From positions 682,001-746,000 of the forward strand of contig NZ_AP026671.1 in assembly GCF_027946175.1 (NCBI RefSeq): 64,000 nt of DNA, given 5' to 3'. Position numbers and translations under genes: made by a program. Shown piece after piece: positions 48,622 to 58,021 of the stretch. Numbering within the stretch: position 1 is the first letter of the stretch; each line of letters begins with the position of its first letter. The notes below the pieces were generated by a model. That model was not told the DNA's origin. It was given only the letters and a program-made list of their open reading frames with translations, and searched no databases. This DNA comes from Nitratiruptor tergarcus DSM 16512. Its GTDB lineage: Bacteria; Campylobacterota; Campylobacteria; Campylobacterales; Nitratiruptoraceae.

Positions 48622-50195
48622 TTAAGCTCCTATGGCTCATACTTCCTTTCGCTCTTTTTGCAAAAGAGATAACTTTAGAGTTTCTCAAAAGCAAACCTCG
48701 TTCAACTGCAAGAGACTACTATATCTGGCGCTACTTGGATCAAAACATCACCCCTGTCCAGGCACAGCATGCATTGACTCTGGCAAAGAGAGTCAACAAA
48801 AAAATTCTTCTTCGCTATGCAAAAAAGATAGAAGATAACGCAACAAAAAGAGCAGTATTATGCCTCTATAAGCCTATTTCACAACTCATCAAAGAAGATA
48901 ACACTTGTCTTGCAGCAGGGATGAATATAGCAAAAGCTTCTCTGCTACAAACAAAAAAGCGTATTGCACTTTTTAAAAGACTCACTGGATTTTCCATTCA
49001 ACAAGATCTAAAATTTATGCTAACAGACAATCCTTTCGGTGTCCTGCACAATAATCCACAAAAATTTTTGGAAATCTTTCTTAGTTCTTCTTCAAAATAT
49101 CGAAAAAGGTATTTCAATAGAGCCTATTCCAAAGAGTTTCTCAAAAAACTCTCTCAATATCCTGCATTTAATGCTTTTGCAACTACAGCCATTTTTGAAG
49201 AGCACAACAAAATAGTCTTCTCACTTATCCGTTTTTCACCACAATATTTCAATGCTAAAAGTGCTTTTTATATAGGATTGGCTGCTTTTAAAAGAGGCTA
49301 TCCACACATAGCACAATCATTTTTACAAAGAAGTCTTGCAAAAGCATATTTCAAAAAAGATAGAGACAAAGCCCTCTTTTGGCTCTACAAAATCACAAAA
49401 AAAGAGATCTTTTTAAATAAACTTCTTAAATCAAAAGATCTCAATATCTATACTCTCTTAGCTTCATATATTACAGGCAATAAATACACAAATTTTTACA
49501 CTCCCCAACTCAAAGGAAAAAAGAAAATCAAGCTCAAAGATCCTTTTGTATGGCTTGCTATAAAAAAAAGAATAAATAGCGAAGATCTTACAAAGCTAAA
49601 AAAGGAGTTTTCTTATCGCAATACACAAAATGTGTATGCAATTATAGATGAAAAACTCTCTTCTTATACAAGACACCCCTTTATTTTGCCGTATGAAAAG
49701 TATCTTCAAGACCAAAACACTTCTCAAAAGGCTCTCATTTACGCTATTGCAAAGCAAGAGAGCAGATTTATCCCTAGTGCAATTTCATCATCCTATGCAC
49801 TAGGTGCGATGCAGTTTCTCCCCTTTTTAGCCAAACACATTGCTAAAAAGCAAAAGATAAAAAACTTTGATCTTGATATGATGTTTGATGAAAAAATAGC
49901 CCTCACTTTTGCAAAGCATCATCTTCACTATCTCCAATCATATCTTTACCATCCTTTGCTTGTTGCCTACGCTTACAATGGAGGGATTGGATATACAAAA
50001 CGTTCTGTTATAAAGATTTTTCATAAATATGAGCCATTGATGGCAATGGAGATGATACCTTCTAATGAGAATAGAGAGTATGGAAAAAATGTCTTAGCAA
50101 ATTACATAATCTATATGAAAATTTTTGGAAAAAACCTCAATCTACCTCATATCGTTCAAATGTTACAACGGCCGGAGGATAGTTGCGGTTTTTGA
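48618..50195 (+). CDS. slt: Soluble lytic murein transglycosylase (Slt70-like)
   Basis: A periplasmic peptidoglycan lyase. It has a short signal peptide (MIKLLWLILPFALFA) and a long helical superhelix domain (about 20-360). The C-terminal SLT domain carries the catalytic glutamate in AIAKQESRFIPSAISSSYALGAMQFLP near residue 380 and AYNGGIGYTKR near 455. The start is TTG at 48618 in the yggT stop. At 525 residues it is somewhat shorter than E. coli Slt70. Its last 59 bases overlap the convergent lipoprotein gene. Confidence 0.93.
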   Translation: MIKLLWLILPFALFAKEITLEFLKSKPRSTARDYYIWRYLDQNITPVQAQHALTLAKRVNKKILLRYAKKIEDNATKRAVLCLYKPISQLIKEDNTCLAAGMNIAKASLLQTKKRIALFKRLTGFSIQQDLKFMLTDNPFGVLHNNPQKFLEIFLSSSSKYRKRYFNRAYSKEFLKKLSQYPAFNAFATTAIFEEHNKIVFSLIRFSPQYFNAKSAFYIGLAAFKRGYPHIAQSFLQRSLAKAYFKKDRDKALFWLYKITKKEIFLNKLLKSKDLNIYTLLASYITGNKYTNFYTPQLKGKKKIKLKDPFVWLAIKKRINSEDLTKLKKEFSYRNTQNVYAIIDEKLSSYTRHPFILPYEKYLQDQNTSQKALIYAIAKQESRFIPSAISSSYALGAMQFLPFLAKHIAKKQKIKNFDLDMMFDEKIALTFAKHHLHYLQSYLYHPLLVAYAYNGGIGYTKRSVIKIFHKYEPLMAMEMIPSNENREYGKNVLANYIIYMKIFGKNLNLPHIVQMLQRPEDSCGF

Positions 50196-50628
50196 AAATG
50201 AGTTGAAGTTTCTTTCCCTTTGATTTTGGAAAAGTTACAATATAAAGTCTGTACCATTTTTGTACAAATGGCATTGTTTTAGCTAACTTACTGTCACTCT
50301 CAACCTCTTTAATAGTTAAAGGTTTATGCCCATTGAGTGTTATAGTATAGTATGGATTAAAAAGCCCCGATTTTTTAGGATCTTCAAAATCATTATCGAT
50401 ATAGACCCTTACAAAAAAATACTCTTTATCATTTCTCTTTTGCAAAGGGTTGAGGTAGGTAGCAATAATCATTGCTTTATTTTCCAAAGAGAGGACTATG
50501 TCACCTTTTTTAGTGTAGCGTAATGCCTCTACATAAGGCTTATCTTTAGCAAAAATATTTATTTCCTCTTTAACTGCACATCCTGTTAAAATAGCTATTG
50601 AAAAAATAATTATTGCAAGACGTTTCAT
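50137..50628 (-). CDS. Predicted lipoprotein (unknown), convergent with slt
   Basis: A 163-residue protein with a clear lipoprotein signal (MKRLAIIIFSIAILTGC; lipobox LTGC at residues 14-17) and a beta-rich mature region. It carries no recognised domain. AGAAAAGGTAGGG precedes the ATG. It overlaps the slt coding region tail to tail by 59 bases. As I recall, Campylobacter jejuni also has a lipoprotein gene in opposite orientation between slt and mobB. Outer-membrane location is probable, as residue +2 is alanine. Confidence 0.8.
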   Translation of the reverse strand: MKRLAIIIFSIAILTGCAVKEEINIFAKDKPYVEALRYTKKGDIVLSLENKAMIIATYLNPLQKRNDKEYFFVRVYIDNDFEDPKKSGLFNPYYTITLNGHKPLTIKEVESDSKLAKTMPFVQKWYRLYIVTFPKSKGKKLQLIFKNRNYPPAVVTFERYEVD

Positions 50629-50709
50629 CCCTACCTTTTCTTATTTTTCACAATTATAGCTTAGCTTAACTTTTTATAGGATAAAATACTTCTTAAAAAA
50701 GAGGTACAT

Positions 50710-51195
50710 GTGCGAAAAGCTGTAGCGTTTACAGGCCCATCCAATAGTGGTAAAACCACTATCATAGAAAAAGTCGCTAAAAAATTGGTGGGCAAGTATA
50801 AGATAGCAATAATCAAAAATGATCCCAAAGATAAAGCACAATTTGATATAGAGGGTAAGGATAGTTATAAATTCTTCCAAACTGGAGCTGAAGTGGTTGT
50901 CACCTCCCCTACGCGGACTACTTACTTTTCTCATAGGAAAAAAGAGTTAGAAGATATTATTAAAATGGTAGATGATTTTGATATTTTGCTTGTTGAAGGG
51001 TTAAAATATCTCCCTCTTCCTCGTATAGGTGTCTTTCGCCAAAAGGTAGATGAGAGCTATTTTGACTACATAAAAGCAGTAGCCATCGATACAACGATAG
51101 ATAAAAACAGTATTCCAAAACATATAGAAACACTCGATCTCAACGACACTGATCAAATAATAGAGTGGATAATGAACAACGCGCAAGAGGTGTGA
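50710..51195 (+). CDS. mobB: Molybdopterin-guanine dinucleotide biosynthesis adaptor MobB
   Basis: A 161-residue P-loop GTPase ([15 protein letters not shown]) that supports MobA in adding GMP to molybdopterin. Other family features are [20 protein letters not shown] and [12 protein letters not shown]. It starts at GTG 50710 with GAGG five bases before it, and lies one base before fbp. The cofactor is needed for molybdoenzymes such as nitrate reductase, none of which are in the window. Confidence 0.9.
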   Translation: MRKAVAFTGPSNSGKTTIIEKVAKKLVGKYKIAIIKNDPKDKAQFDIEGKDSYKFFQTGAEVVVTSPTRTTYFSHRKKELEDIIKMVDDFDILLVEGLKYLPLPRIGVFRQKVDESYFDYIKAVAIDTTIDKNSIPKHIETLDLNDTDQIIEWIMNNAQEV

Positions 51196-51196
51196 G

Positions 51197-52042
51197 ATGA
51201 CAGAGATAATTGAAGCTATAAAAAGAAGTGCATTGCGCATTAGCAAAGCTATTGTAGAAGAGGAGTTTGGATACGAAGGTAGTATAAATACCTGCGGAGA
51301 AGAACAACTCAAACTCGATGTTCTCAGTGACAAAATCATAGAAGAGGAGCTCTTTAAAGCTTCATCTATCAAAAAGATCGCGAGTGAAGAGAAGAGTGAA
51401 GAGACCCAGTTTCACGAAGATGGAAAATACCTTGTAGCATATGATCCTCTTGATGGAAGTAGTCTTGTGGATGTAAATTTGAGTGTAGGCTCAATTTTTG
51501 GCATTTATGAAAAAACGTGGAGTGGGAAAAACCTTGTAGCTTCAGCATATATAGTCTATGGTCCTCGTGTAGAACTTGTTGTGGCAACAGTAAAGGCTGA
51601 GCGCTTTATTTTGCGCAATGGTGAGTTTGAATTTATGCAAGAGTTGCAACTTGAACAAAAAGGAAAACTCAATGCTCCAGGCGCAACACAAAAATATTGG
51701 TATCCTCACCATAAAGCTTTAGTAGAATCTCTCTTTCAAGAAGGGTATCGTCTCCGCTACTCTGGGGGGATGGTTCCAGATCTCCATCAAATTCTTGTCA
51801 AAGGCGGTGGACTTTTTAGCTATCCTGGAACAGAAGACAAACCGCAAGGAAAGCTACGCAAACTCTTTGAAGTGTTTCCATTTGCAAATATATATGAAAA
51901 AGCTGGAGGAGAAGCAATCGATGCAACGGGGAGAAGACTGCTTGAACTTAATTGCAACTCCCTCCACGAAACAACCCCATGTTTTTTTGGTTCACACTAT
52001 GAAGTAGCAAAAGTAAAAGAGTACTATGCAAAAAAAGCTTGA
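51197..52042 (+). CDS. fbp: Fructose-1,6-bisphosphatase class I
   Basis: Catalyses the irreversible gluconeogenic step needed by an autotroph. The metal- and phosphate-binding motif [23 protein letters not shown] is near residue 93, and [21 protein letters not shown] is the C-terminal sugar-phosphate site. At 281 residues it is shorter than the E. coli enzyme (332), as in related species. A short Cys-rich gene starts inside its last 17 bases. Confidence 0.95.
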   Translation: MTEIIEAIKRSALRISKAIVEEEFGYEGSINTCGEEQLKLDVLSDKIIEEELFKASSIKKIASEEKSEETQFHEDGKYLVAYDPLDGSSLVDVNLSVGSIFGIYEKTWSGKNLVASAYIVYGPRVELVVATVKAERFILRNGEFEFMQELQLEQKGKLNAPGATQKYWYPHHKALVESLFQEGYRLRYSGGMVPDLHQILVKGGGLFSYPGTEDKPQGKLRKLFEVFPFANIYEKAGGEAIDATGRRLLELNCNSLHETTPCFFGSHYEVAKVKEYYAKKA

Positions 52043-52220
52043 TAGATATGAAGAGCGCTTAATTATAGCAACAAAAGAGCTCAAAGAGTGCCAACAAAAG
52101 CACAATCTCAACTCTTGTCTCAAGTGTAAAAAAATTATAGGCTGCCGCATTCGCAATGAGTATGTGGACGCAGTGTATAAGAGCATGAATAAAGGGCAAG
52201 GGGGAGGATTTGAATTTTAA
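52026..52220 (+). CDS. Small cysteine-rich protein between fbp and metG (64 residues)
   Basis: A basic 64-residue protein with four cysteines at 22, 31, 34 and 40 (ELKEC, then [11 protein letters not shown]), a layout that could bind zinc or an Fe-S cluster, and a glycine-rich end (GQGGGFEF). The ATG is inside the fbp 3' end, and the stop is 9 bases before metG, whose AAGGAG overlaps the gap. From memory a similar small gene sits between fbp and metG in Campylobacter jejuni. Function unknown. Confidence 0.75.
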   Translation: MQKKLDRYEERLIIATKELKECQQKHNLNSCLKCKKIIGCRIRNEYVDAVYKSMNKGQGGGFEF

Positions 52221-52229
52221 GGAGAGTCG

Positions 52230-54140
52230 ATGAAAAAATATATCACTACACCAATATACTATGTCAACGATGTTCCGCATATTGGACACGCCTACACTAC
52301 CATCATAGCAGATGCTGCAGCACGCTATTTTAGACTAAGAGGGTTTGATACATTTTTTCTTACTGGTACCGATGAGCATGGACAAAAGATAGAAGAGGCT
52401 GCAAAAAAAAGAGGTAAGAGTCCTCAAGAGTATGCAGATGAAATAAGTGCAAAATTTCGTAAACTTTGGGATGAATTTGAGATAAGTTATGATAAATTTA
52501 TCCGTACCACTGATCCTGATCACATAAAAGGTGTCCAAAAAGCGTTTGAAATAATGTATAACAAAGGGGATATCTATAAAGGAACATATGAAGGACATTA
52601 CTGCATAAGTTGTGAATCTTTTTTCCCGGAATCTCAACTCATAGACAACGAATTTTGTCCCGATTGCGGTAAACAGACCTCTATTGTCAAAGAGGAGAGC
52701 TACTTTTTTAAACTTTCTAAATACCAGGACAAACTTTTAGAACTTTATGCAAATGAAGAGAAGTTTGTATTACCAAAATCAAAAAAGAATGAGGTGATTC
52801 GCTTTGTGCAAGGAGGTCTGCAAGATCTCTCTATTACGCGTACGAGTTTTAGCTGGGGCATTCCTCTACCAAAATCAATAAACGATCCAAAACATGTCAT
52901 GTATGTATGGCTTGATGCACTGCTTAATTACGTCACAGCTCTTGGATACGGAACTGATGAAGCCCTTATGCACTATTGGCCTGCTGATTATCACCTTGTA
53001 GGAAAGGATATACTCCGTTTTCATGCTGTTTATTGGCCAGCATTTTTAATGAGCCTAGAGTTACCAATGCCAAAACATATAGCAACACATGGTTGGTGGA
53101 CGAGAAATGGCGAAAAGATGAGCAAATCCAAAGGAAATGTCATCGATCCAAAAGTCGTAGCAGATGCCTATGGATTGGAAAATTTTCGCTATTTTCTTCT
53201 TCGTGAAGTACCTTTTGGGCAAGATGGAGATTTTAGTCAAAAAGCACTCATAGATCGTATCAATAATGATCTTGGCAATGACCTTGGTAACCTTCTGAAC
53301 CGCATTATAGGTATGAGTGGAAAATATTTTGACTATACTATTGATAGCAAAGATGTAAAAAAACTTCATAAAAAAGAGCTCGAAGAAACAAAAACAATTA
53401 TCGAAACGCTTCCTCCGTTAATAGAAGATATGAAATGGCACCGCTTTTTAGAAGAGCTATGGAAGATTCTTACAATCGCAAATAAAGCAATCGACTATCA
53501 TATGCCTTGGGCTAAAATGAAAGAGGGTAAAGAGGATGAAGCGATGGCGCTCATTGCTTTAGTTGCAAATATTTTAGCTAAAACCGCCATCCTTTTGCAT
53601 CCTGTAATGCCAAAAACCACACAAAAGATTGCCCAGTCATTAGGATTTTCTATAACGCAAGAGAGTTTTACACATTTTATTGAACATAATAACCTTTTGG
53701 AGAAATTTACAATCCCAAAAACACCTCCACTCTTTCCAAAAATAGAGGCACCTCTTTTGCAAGAAGCAAAAAAAGAGGCTCCACAGCAAAAAACTCCAAA
53801 GACACAAGAAGAGGGAGTCATTACAATAGAGGATTTTTTTAAAGTCTCAATAAAAGTAGGAACCATTAAAGAGGCTGAAGAGGTGCCAAAAAGCAAGAAA
53901 CTTCTTAAACTCTTGGTAGATCTAGGAGAAGAGAAACCAAGGCAAATAATTGCAGGTATCAAGGAGTTCTATACTCCACAAGATCTCATTGGGGAGCAGG
54001 TGTGCGTAGTTGCTAATCTCAAGCCAGCAAAATTGATGGGATATTTAAGTGAAGGAATGGTACTTGCTGCACGTGATGAAGAGGGATTAACGCTCATCGG
54101 CCCTAAAACACGCAAAAAAGAGGGAACACCAGTGAAATGA
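52230..54140 (+). CDS. metG: Methionyl-tRNA synthetase
   Basis: Class I synthetase of 636 residues: YYVNDVPHIGHAYTTI (HIGH motif), a zinc knuckle with CISCESFFPESQ and FCPDCGKQ (four cysteines, residues 127-147 region), and GEKMSKSKGNVIDP (KMSKS, near 295). From about residue 530 a C-terminal tRNA-binding domain is fused by a proline-lysine linker (IEDFFKVSIKVGTIKEAEEV), which gives dimerisation. AAGGAGAGTCG precedes the ATG. Confidence 0.97.
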   Translation: MKKYITTPIYYVNDVPHIGHAYTTIIADAAARYFRLRGFDTFFLTGTDEHGQKIEEAAKKRGKSPQEYADEISAKFRKLWDEFEISYDKFIRTTDPDHIKGVQKAFEIMYNKGDIYKGTYEGHYCISCESFFPESQLIDNEFCPDCGKQTSIVKEESYFFKLSKYQDKLLELYANEEKFVLPKSKKNEVIRFVQGGLQDLSITRTSFSWGIPLPKSINDPKHVMYVWLDALLNYVTALGYGTDEALMHYWPADYHLVGKDILRFHAVYWPAFLMSLELPMPKHIATHGWWTRNGEKMSKSKGNVIDPKVVADAYGLENFRYFLLREVPFGQDGDFSQKALIDRINNDLGNDLGNLLNRIIGMSGKYFDYTIDSKDVKKLHKKELEETKTIIETLPPLIEDMKWHRFLEELWKILTIANKAIDYHMPWAKMKEGKEDEAMALIALVANILAKTAILLHPVMPKTTQKIAQSLGFSITQESFTHFIEHNNLLEKFTIPKTPPLFPKIEAPLLQEAKKEAPQQKTPKTQEEGVITIEDFFKVSIKVGTIKEAEEVPKSKKLLKLLVDLGEEKPRQIIAGIKEFYTPQDLIGEQVCVVANLKPAKLMGYLSEGMVLAARDEEGLTLIGPKTRKKEGTPVK

Positions 54141-55084
54141 GACTTCTTAGTCTCGTCTCCTTAATAGGAGGAGAACTGAAAAACTCCCCAGCCATATCTA
54201 CAATCACAGGGTTTACATCTCATCCTGCAACAGTAAAAAGAGGAGCTCTTTTCTTCGCAAAAGATAAATCTCAAGTCTCTGATGCCATTGCTAATGGAGC
54301 CTATGCAATCGTTTATGAAGGATGGATCCAAAGAAGCGATGAGGAAATTGCCTGGATTAAAGTTGACTCTTTGCTTGCAGCTGTACAAAAACTTATACGG
54401 TTTTTACTTATAAAAAATCAAGCCTACATTATTACTCTTTCACCTCTTGGATTAGAACTTGCGCAAATTGTAATTCAAGATGAAAAGATAGCCTTCTTTC
54501 GAGATAGCTATTTTGATTTTTTGGAGCAGTACCACACTCAAGAGTTCGTTGCAGCTCCAAAAGAGTTTGCATTACAATTAGCTTTAGATAGTACACAATC
54601 CCCTATAGCTACTATAAAAGTGATACAAGAGAGACTTTTTGAGACATCTTTTATCTATAGAGGTAAATTCTATGCAAGGCAGAGGATTTCGCCACTCTTT
54701 TTGCAAGAGTTTCAAGAAGTTCTCGGACTTATTGATATGTATAATTTTTTCTTCGATTTTTACCATCTCAAAGATTTTCCCCATTTTCGTCCACATTTTT
54801 TAGAAAGAGACTTTACAGAGTGTGAGTTTGGTACAAGTGATCGCGTTATCATTACTGAGCCAGACATCACACTCCTGCCAAGAGAATCCATTTTTTTGCA
54901 AGAAAAAGCCCCATGGGCACAACTACTCTTTTTCTGTTTCTCTTGCAATCTTAAAACTTTTGATACAATCAAAATTGATGGAGTCAAGAATTTTTTATAT
55001 AATCGCAGGTTCAATTATGCATTATGCGAAGAGTTTGATGTCGAAACTCTCGCAAAACAGCAGCAACAAAAAACACTATTTTAA
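54137..55084 (+). CDS. Mur-ligase N-domain-like protein without P-loop (unknown)
   Basis: A 315-residue protein starting in the metG stop. Residues 20-80 (ITGFTSHPATVKRGALFFAKDK, then AIANGAYAIVYEGW) resemble the UDP-binding N-terminal domain of MurE/MurF. The ATP-binding GTNGKT motif that should follow is absent; the region where it would lie reads IITLSPLGLELAQIV. The rest is aromatic-rich with no known motif and no signal peptide. It may be a diverged, non-catalytic relative. The similarity is from reading, not alignment, so the assignment is tentative. Confidence 0.65.
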   Translation: MRLLSLVSLIGGELKNSPAISTITGFTSHPATVKRGALFFAKDKSQVSDAIANGAYAIVYEGWIQRSDEEIAWIKVDSLLAAVQKLIRFLLIKNQAYIITLSPLGLELAQIVIQDEKIAFFRDSYFDFLEQYHTQEFVAAPKEFALQLALDSTQSPIATIKVIQERLFETSFIYRGKFYARQRISPLFLQEFQEVLGLIDMYNFFFDFYHLKDFPHFRPHFLERDFTECEFGTSDRVIITEPDITLLPRESIFLQEKAPWAQLLFFCFSCNLKTFDTIKIDGVKNFLYNRRFNYALCEEFDVETLAKQQQQKTLF

Positions 55085-55095
55085 GGAGGAAGTAG

Positions 55096-56250
55096 TTGCA
55101 AAGTGACAGTTCGCCCGTATTTCGAGATTTAATTGAAGACTATTGGGATATTGCCGTAGGTTTATTAGCCGCATTAGTTGCATTTTACTTTCACTCAACA
55201 CATCATGGGCATACAGCTACATTTATCGCTGCTCTTTCAATTGTAGCACTCTCAGTTACTGTAAGTGAAGTTGCCGAAATTTTAGCTGAAAGACTTGGAG
55301 AACCGTATGGCAGTTTTGTTCTTACATTTAGTGCAGTAGCAGTTGAAATTATTTTACTCTTCATGATACTTACAACAAGAGGAGATGCGCAACAAGAAAA
55401 CCTTGAAATTGTCAAAAGTGGTATTATCTCTGCAGTGATTGTTGATATGAATGTTTTACTCGGACTTGCCGTTTTTATTGGAGGCTTGGCGTTTGCAGAG
55501 CAAGAGCATAATGAAGATACCTCAAGCACATATACCACTATTCTTTTTATCTCTTCCATTGCCCTCTTGGTTCCTAGTCTCTTAGTCTATACTCCTGATG
55601 GCTCTTCAAAACTACTCAAAGCAAGTATTATCATATCTATCATGTTATTTACCTACTATATTATTATCTATGTTTTTCAAACAAAAACACACTCTCACTT
55701 TTTCAAATCAACCGCTAGAAGTAGAATTTTGCGCCTTAAAAAACGCAAGAAAATACTTGAAGATGAAGAGCATGAAGATACATATATATTTGAAAAACTG
55801 CCTATCTGGGCAAATCTGATTGTAATCTTTTTACTCATCTTTCTCACTGGCATCATGGCTGAAATCTTTGCACATGACTCTCACACTCTTTTCCAATCAT
55901 TTGGGATCTCTTCAGGCCTTGCAGGTCTTATCATTGCTATTATTAGTGTCTCTCCAGAACTCATTACTGCCGTCAAAGCAGCTAAAAATGATCAGATCCA
56001 ACGAGTTGTTAATATAGCTATGGGGGCAAGTACAGTCTCGATTCTTGTGACAGTTCCAGTCCTCATGGCACTAGCCTATTTCAATCATATTCCCTTTACA
56101 TTGGATTTCAATGCACTGCAAATAGGTGCACTCCTTTTAACTGTCATACTCGCTTGGAAAACAACTGATAATGGTGAAACAAACTATATCGAAGGTGCAT
56201 CACATCTTATGTTTTTTGCATGCTTCGCTGTCATTGCAGCAATGTATTAA
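55096..56250 (+). CDS. CaCA-superfamily cation/proton antiporter (ChaA/CAX type)
   Basis: A 384-residue membrane protein with about 11 TMs and two inverted CaCA repeats. The acidic alpha motifs appear as LSVTVSEVAEILAERLGEPYGSFVL (near residue 50) and IAIISVSPELITAVKAAKN (near 280). A charged cytoplasmic loop of about 40 residues (RILRLKKRKKILEDEEHED) lies in the middle. It should exchange Ca2+ or Na+ for protons. The start is TTG 55096 with AAGGAGGA five bases upstream; no ATG fits. Confidence 0.88.
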   Translation: MQSDSSPVFRDLIEDYWDIAVGLLAALVAFYFHSTHHGHTATFIAALSIVALSVTVSEVAEILAERLGEPYGSFVLTFSAVAVEIILLFMILTTRGDAQQENLEIVKSGIISAVIVDMNVLLGLAVFIGGLAFAEQEHNEDTSSTYTTILFISSIALLVPSLLVYTPDGSSKLLKASIIISIMLFTYYIIIYVFQTKTHSHFFKSTARSRILRLKKRKKILEDEEHEDTYIFEKLPIWANLIVIFLLIFLTGIMAEIFAHDSHTLFQSFGISSGLAGLIIAIISVSPELITAVKAAKNDQIQRVVNIAMGASTVSILVTVPVLMALAYFNHIPFTLDFNALQIGALLLTVILAWKTTDNGETNYIEGASHLMFFACFAVIAAMY

Positions 56251-56259
56251 AGGATTATC

Positions 56260-57351
56260 ATGAAAAGAAGAGGTTTTCTTGGAGTTACTGCAGCAGCAGC
56301 AACAGCACTTTTGCTCGGAGGTTGTAAAAGAGAAGAATCAAAAAAGGTGTACATCTCCAAAAAAAGAAAAATAACAATAAAACTTGCAACAAGCTGGCCT
56401 GCTAATTTTCCTATTATGGGTGAAGGTGTCAATGAATTTGCCAAACAGGTGCACAATGCCAGTGGAGGAGAAGTAGTAGTCAAAGTATTTGCAAAAAATC
56501 TTTTAGTACCTGCATTAGGTGTTTTTGACGCCTGTAGTGCTGGTCAAATCGAAGCTTTTCATTCTGGCCCGTATTACTGGAAAGGTAAAAATCCAGCCTT
56601 TAGCCTCTTTGGTGGCTTTCCTTTTGGTTTCACATCCAATGAAATGAATGCCTGGATGCTCTATGGTGGAGGACTTGAAATCTGGAGGAAGCTTTATAGT
56701 AAATACAATCTCTATCCCCTTCTAGGAGGAAATACAGATGTACAGATGGGTGGCTGGTTTCGCAAAGAGATAAAGAGCCTTGGGGATCTCAAAGGCTTAA
56801 AGATGCGTATTCCAGGACTTGGGGGAGAAGTTATGGCAAAGTTGGGTGTCAATCCTATACTTTTGCCTGCTGGAGAGATCTATACTGCCCTTGATAGAGG
56901 CACTATTGATGCAACTGAGTGGGTTGGTCCTGCTCTTGATATAAAAATGGGATTTTATAAAGTTGCAAAATTTTACTATAGCGGTTTCCATGAGCCTGGA
57001 AGTGTACTTGAGCTTACTTTCAACAAAAAATTTTGGCAAACGCTTCCGCATGATATTCAATCGCTTCTAAAAAGCTGCGCAAATGAGCTTAATGCAAAGA
57101 TGGTATATAACTTTCAGGCAAAAAATGCACAAGCTCTCCAAGAGCTTAAAAAACTAGGCGTAACCTTGAAAAATTGGCCAGATGAGATAGTAGAGGCTGC
57201 CAAAAAAGCTCTTTTTCAAGTTATAGAAGAGCAAAGTAGTAAATCACAAGATTTTAAAGAGGTTTGGAGTAAGATTGAACCATTTTGGCAACAAAATAGA
57301 TCATGGACTTCGCTGGGTCTTAAAAACTATCTTGAAATGCGTGATGGCTAA
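56260..57351 (+). CDS. TRAP transporter solute-binding protein (DctP/TakP type), predicted Tat lipoprotein
   Basis: A periplasmic receptor for carboxylate-like solutes. The signal sequence has a twin-arginine motif (KRRGFLG) and a lipobox (LLGGC22), so it is probably exported folded and anchored. The mature part has the TRAP pattern: WFRKEIKSLGDLKGLKMRIPG with the ligand-binding arginine near residue 185, and DRGTIDATEWVGPALD. No DctQ or DctM membrane subunit is near. The start is ATG 56260 after AAAGGATTATC. The ligand (for example 2-oxoacids, as for TakP) cannot be told. Confidence 0.88.
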   Translation: MKRRGFLGVTAAAATALLLGGCKREESKKVYISKKRKITIKLATSWPANFPIMGEGVNEFAKQVHNASGGEVVVKVFAKNLLVPALGVFDACSAGQIEAFHSGPYYWKGKNPAFSLFGGFPFGFTSNEMNAWMLYGGGLEIWRKLYSKYNLYPLLGGNTDVQMGGWFRKEIKSLGDLKGLKMRIPGLGGEVMAKLGVNPILLPAGEIYTALDRGTIDATEWVGPALDIKMGFYKVAKFYYSGFHEPGSVLELTFNKKFWQTLPHDIQSLLKSCANELNAKMVYNFQAKNAQALQELKKLGVTLKNWPDEIVEAAKKALFQVIEEQSSKSQDFKEVWSKIEPFWQQNRSWTSLGLKNYLEMRDG

Positions 57352-57355
57352 AAAT

Positions 57356-58021
57356 TTAAGTCGCTTTATATGGAATTTTGTCCTTTAAACCTGCTTTTTT
57401 AAACCCTTTGAGGCGAAGGCGGCAACTATCACATACGCCGCAAGCTTCATCTTCATTTTGGTAACAGCTCCACGTCAATTCCAAAGGAACACCAAGGCTA
57501 TAAGCCTTGCTTACAATATCTTCTTTTTTGAGATGAATAAGAGGAGCTTTGATAGCGATATTTGTTTCATCCTTGGTACCAAGATTTATCGCTTTTTCCA
57601 TTGCTTCAATAAAACTTTCCCTACAATCAGGATATCCACTGCTATCCTCTTCTACAACACCAATATAGATAGCTTCTGCTCCCTCTTTCTCAGCTATTGC
57701 AGCAGCTATACTTAAAAATATACCATTACGAAATGGTACATAAGTAATTGGAACTCCTGGTTTTATTCCATCAACTGGTACAGCTATATTCTCATCTACT
57801 AAAGCAGATGCACCAATCTGTTTGAAAAAAGGAAGATCTATTTCGTATATTTTTGCTCCAAGCTCTTTGGCAATAGCACGAAATGCTTCAAGCTCTTTTG
57901 TCTGTGTTCGCTGTCCATAGTTAAAATGTATCGCTATTATGGAATAACCCTCATTTTTTGCTATAAAGCTCGCAAGAGTACTATCCATTCCTCCACTCAG
58001 TATACAAACCGCTTTCTTCAT
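57356..58021 (-). CDS. queC: 7-cyano-7-deazaguanine synthase
   Basis: Converts 7-carboxy-7-deazaguanine to preQ0 in queuosine synthesis. The PP-loop ATP site [12 protein letters not shown] is at residues 8-19 and the zinc site is C-terminal ([20 protein letters not shown], four cysteines near 190). At 221 residues it has the family length. Its ATG is in the cheR stop, so it is the last gene of the chemotaxis run, although functionally unrelated. Confidence 0.96.
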   Translation of the reverse strand: MKKAVCILSGGMDSTLASFIAKNEGYSIIAIHFNYGQRTQTKELEAFRAIAKELGAKIYEIDLPFFKQIGASALVDENIAVPVDGIKPGVPITYVPFRNGIFLSIAAAIAEKEGAEAIYIGVVEEDSSGYPDCRESFIEAMEKAINLGTKDETNIAIKAPLIHLKKEDIVSKAYSLGVPLELTWSCYQNEDEACGVCDSCRLRLKGFKKAGLKDKIPYKAT

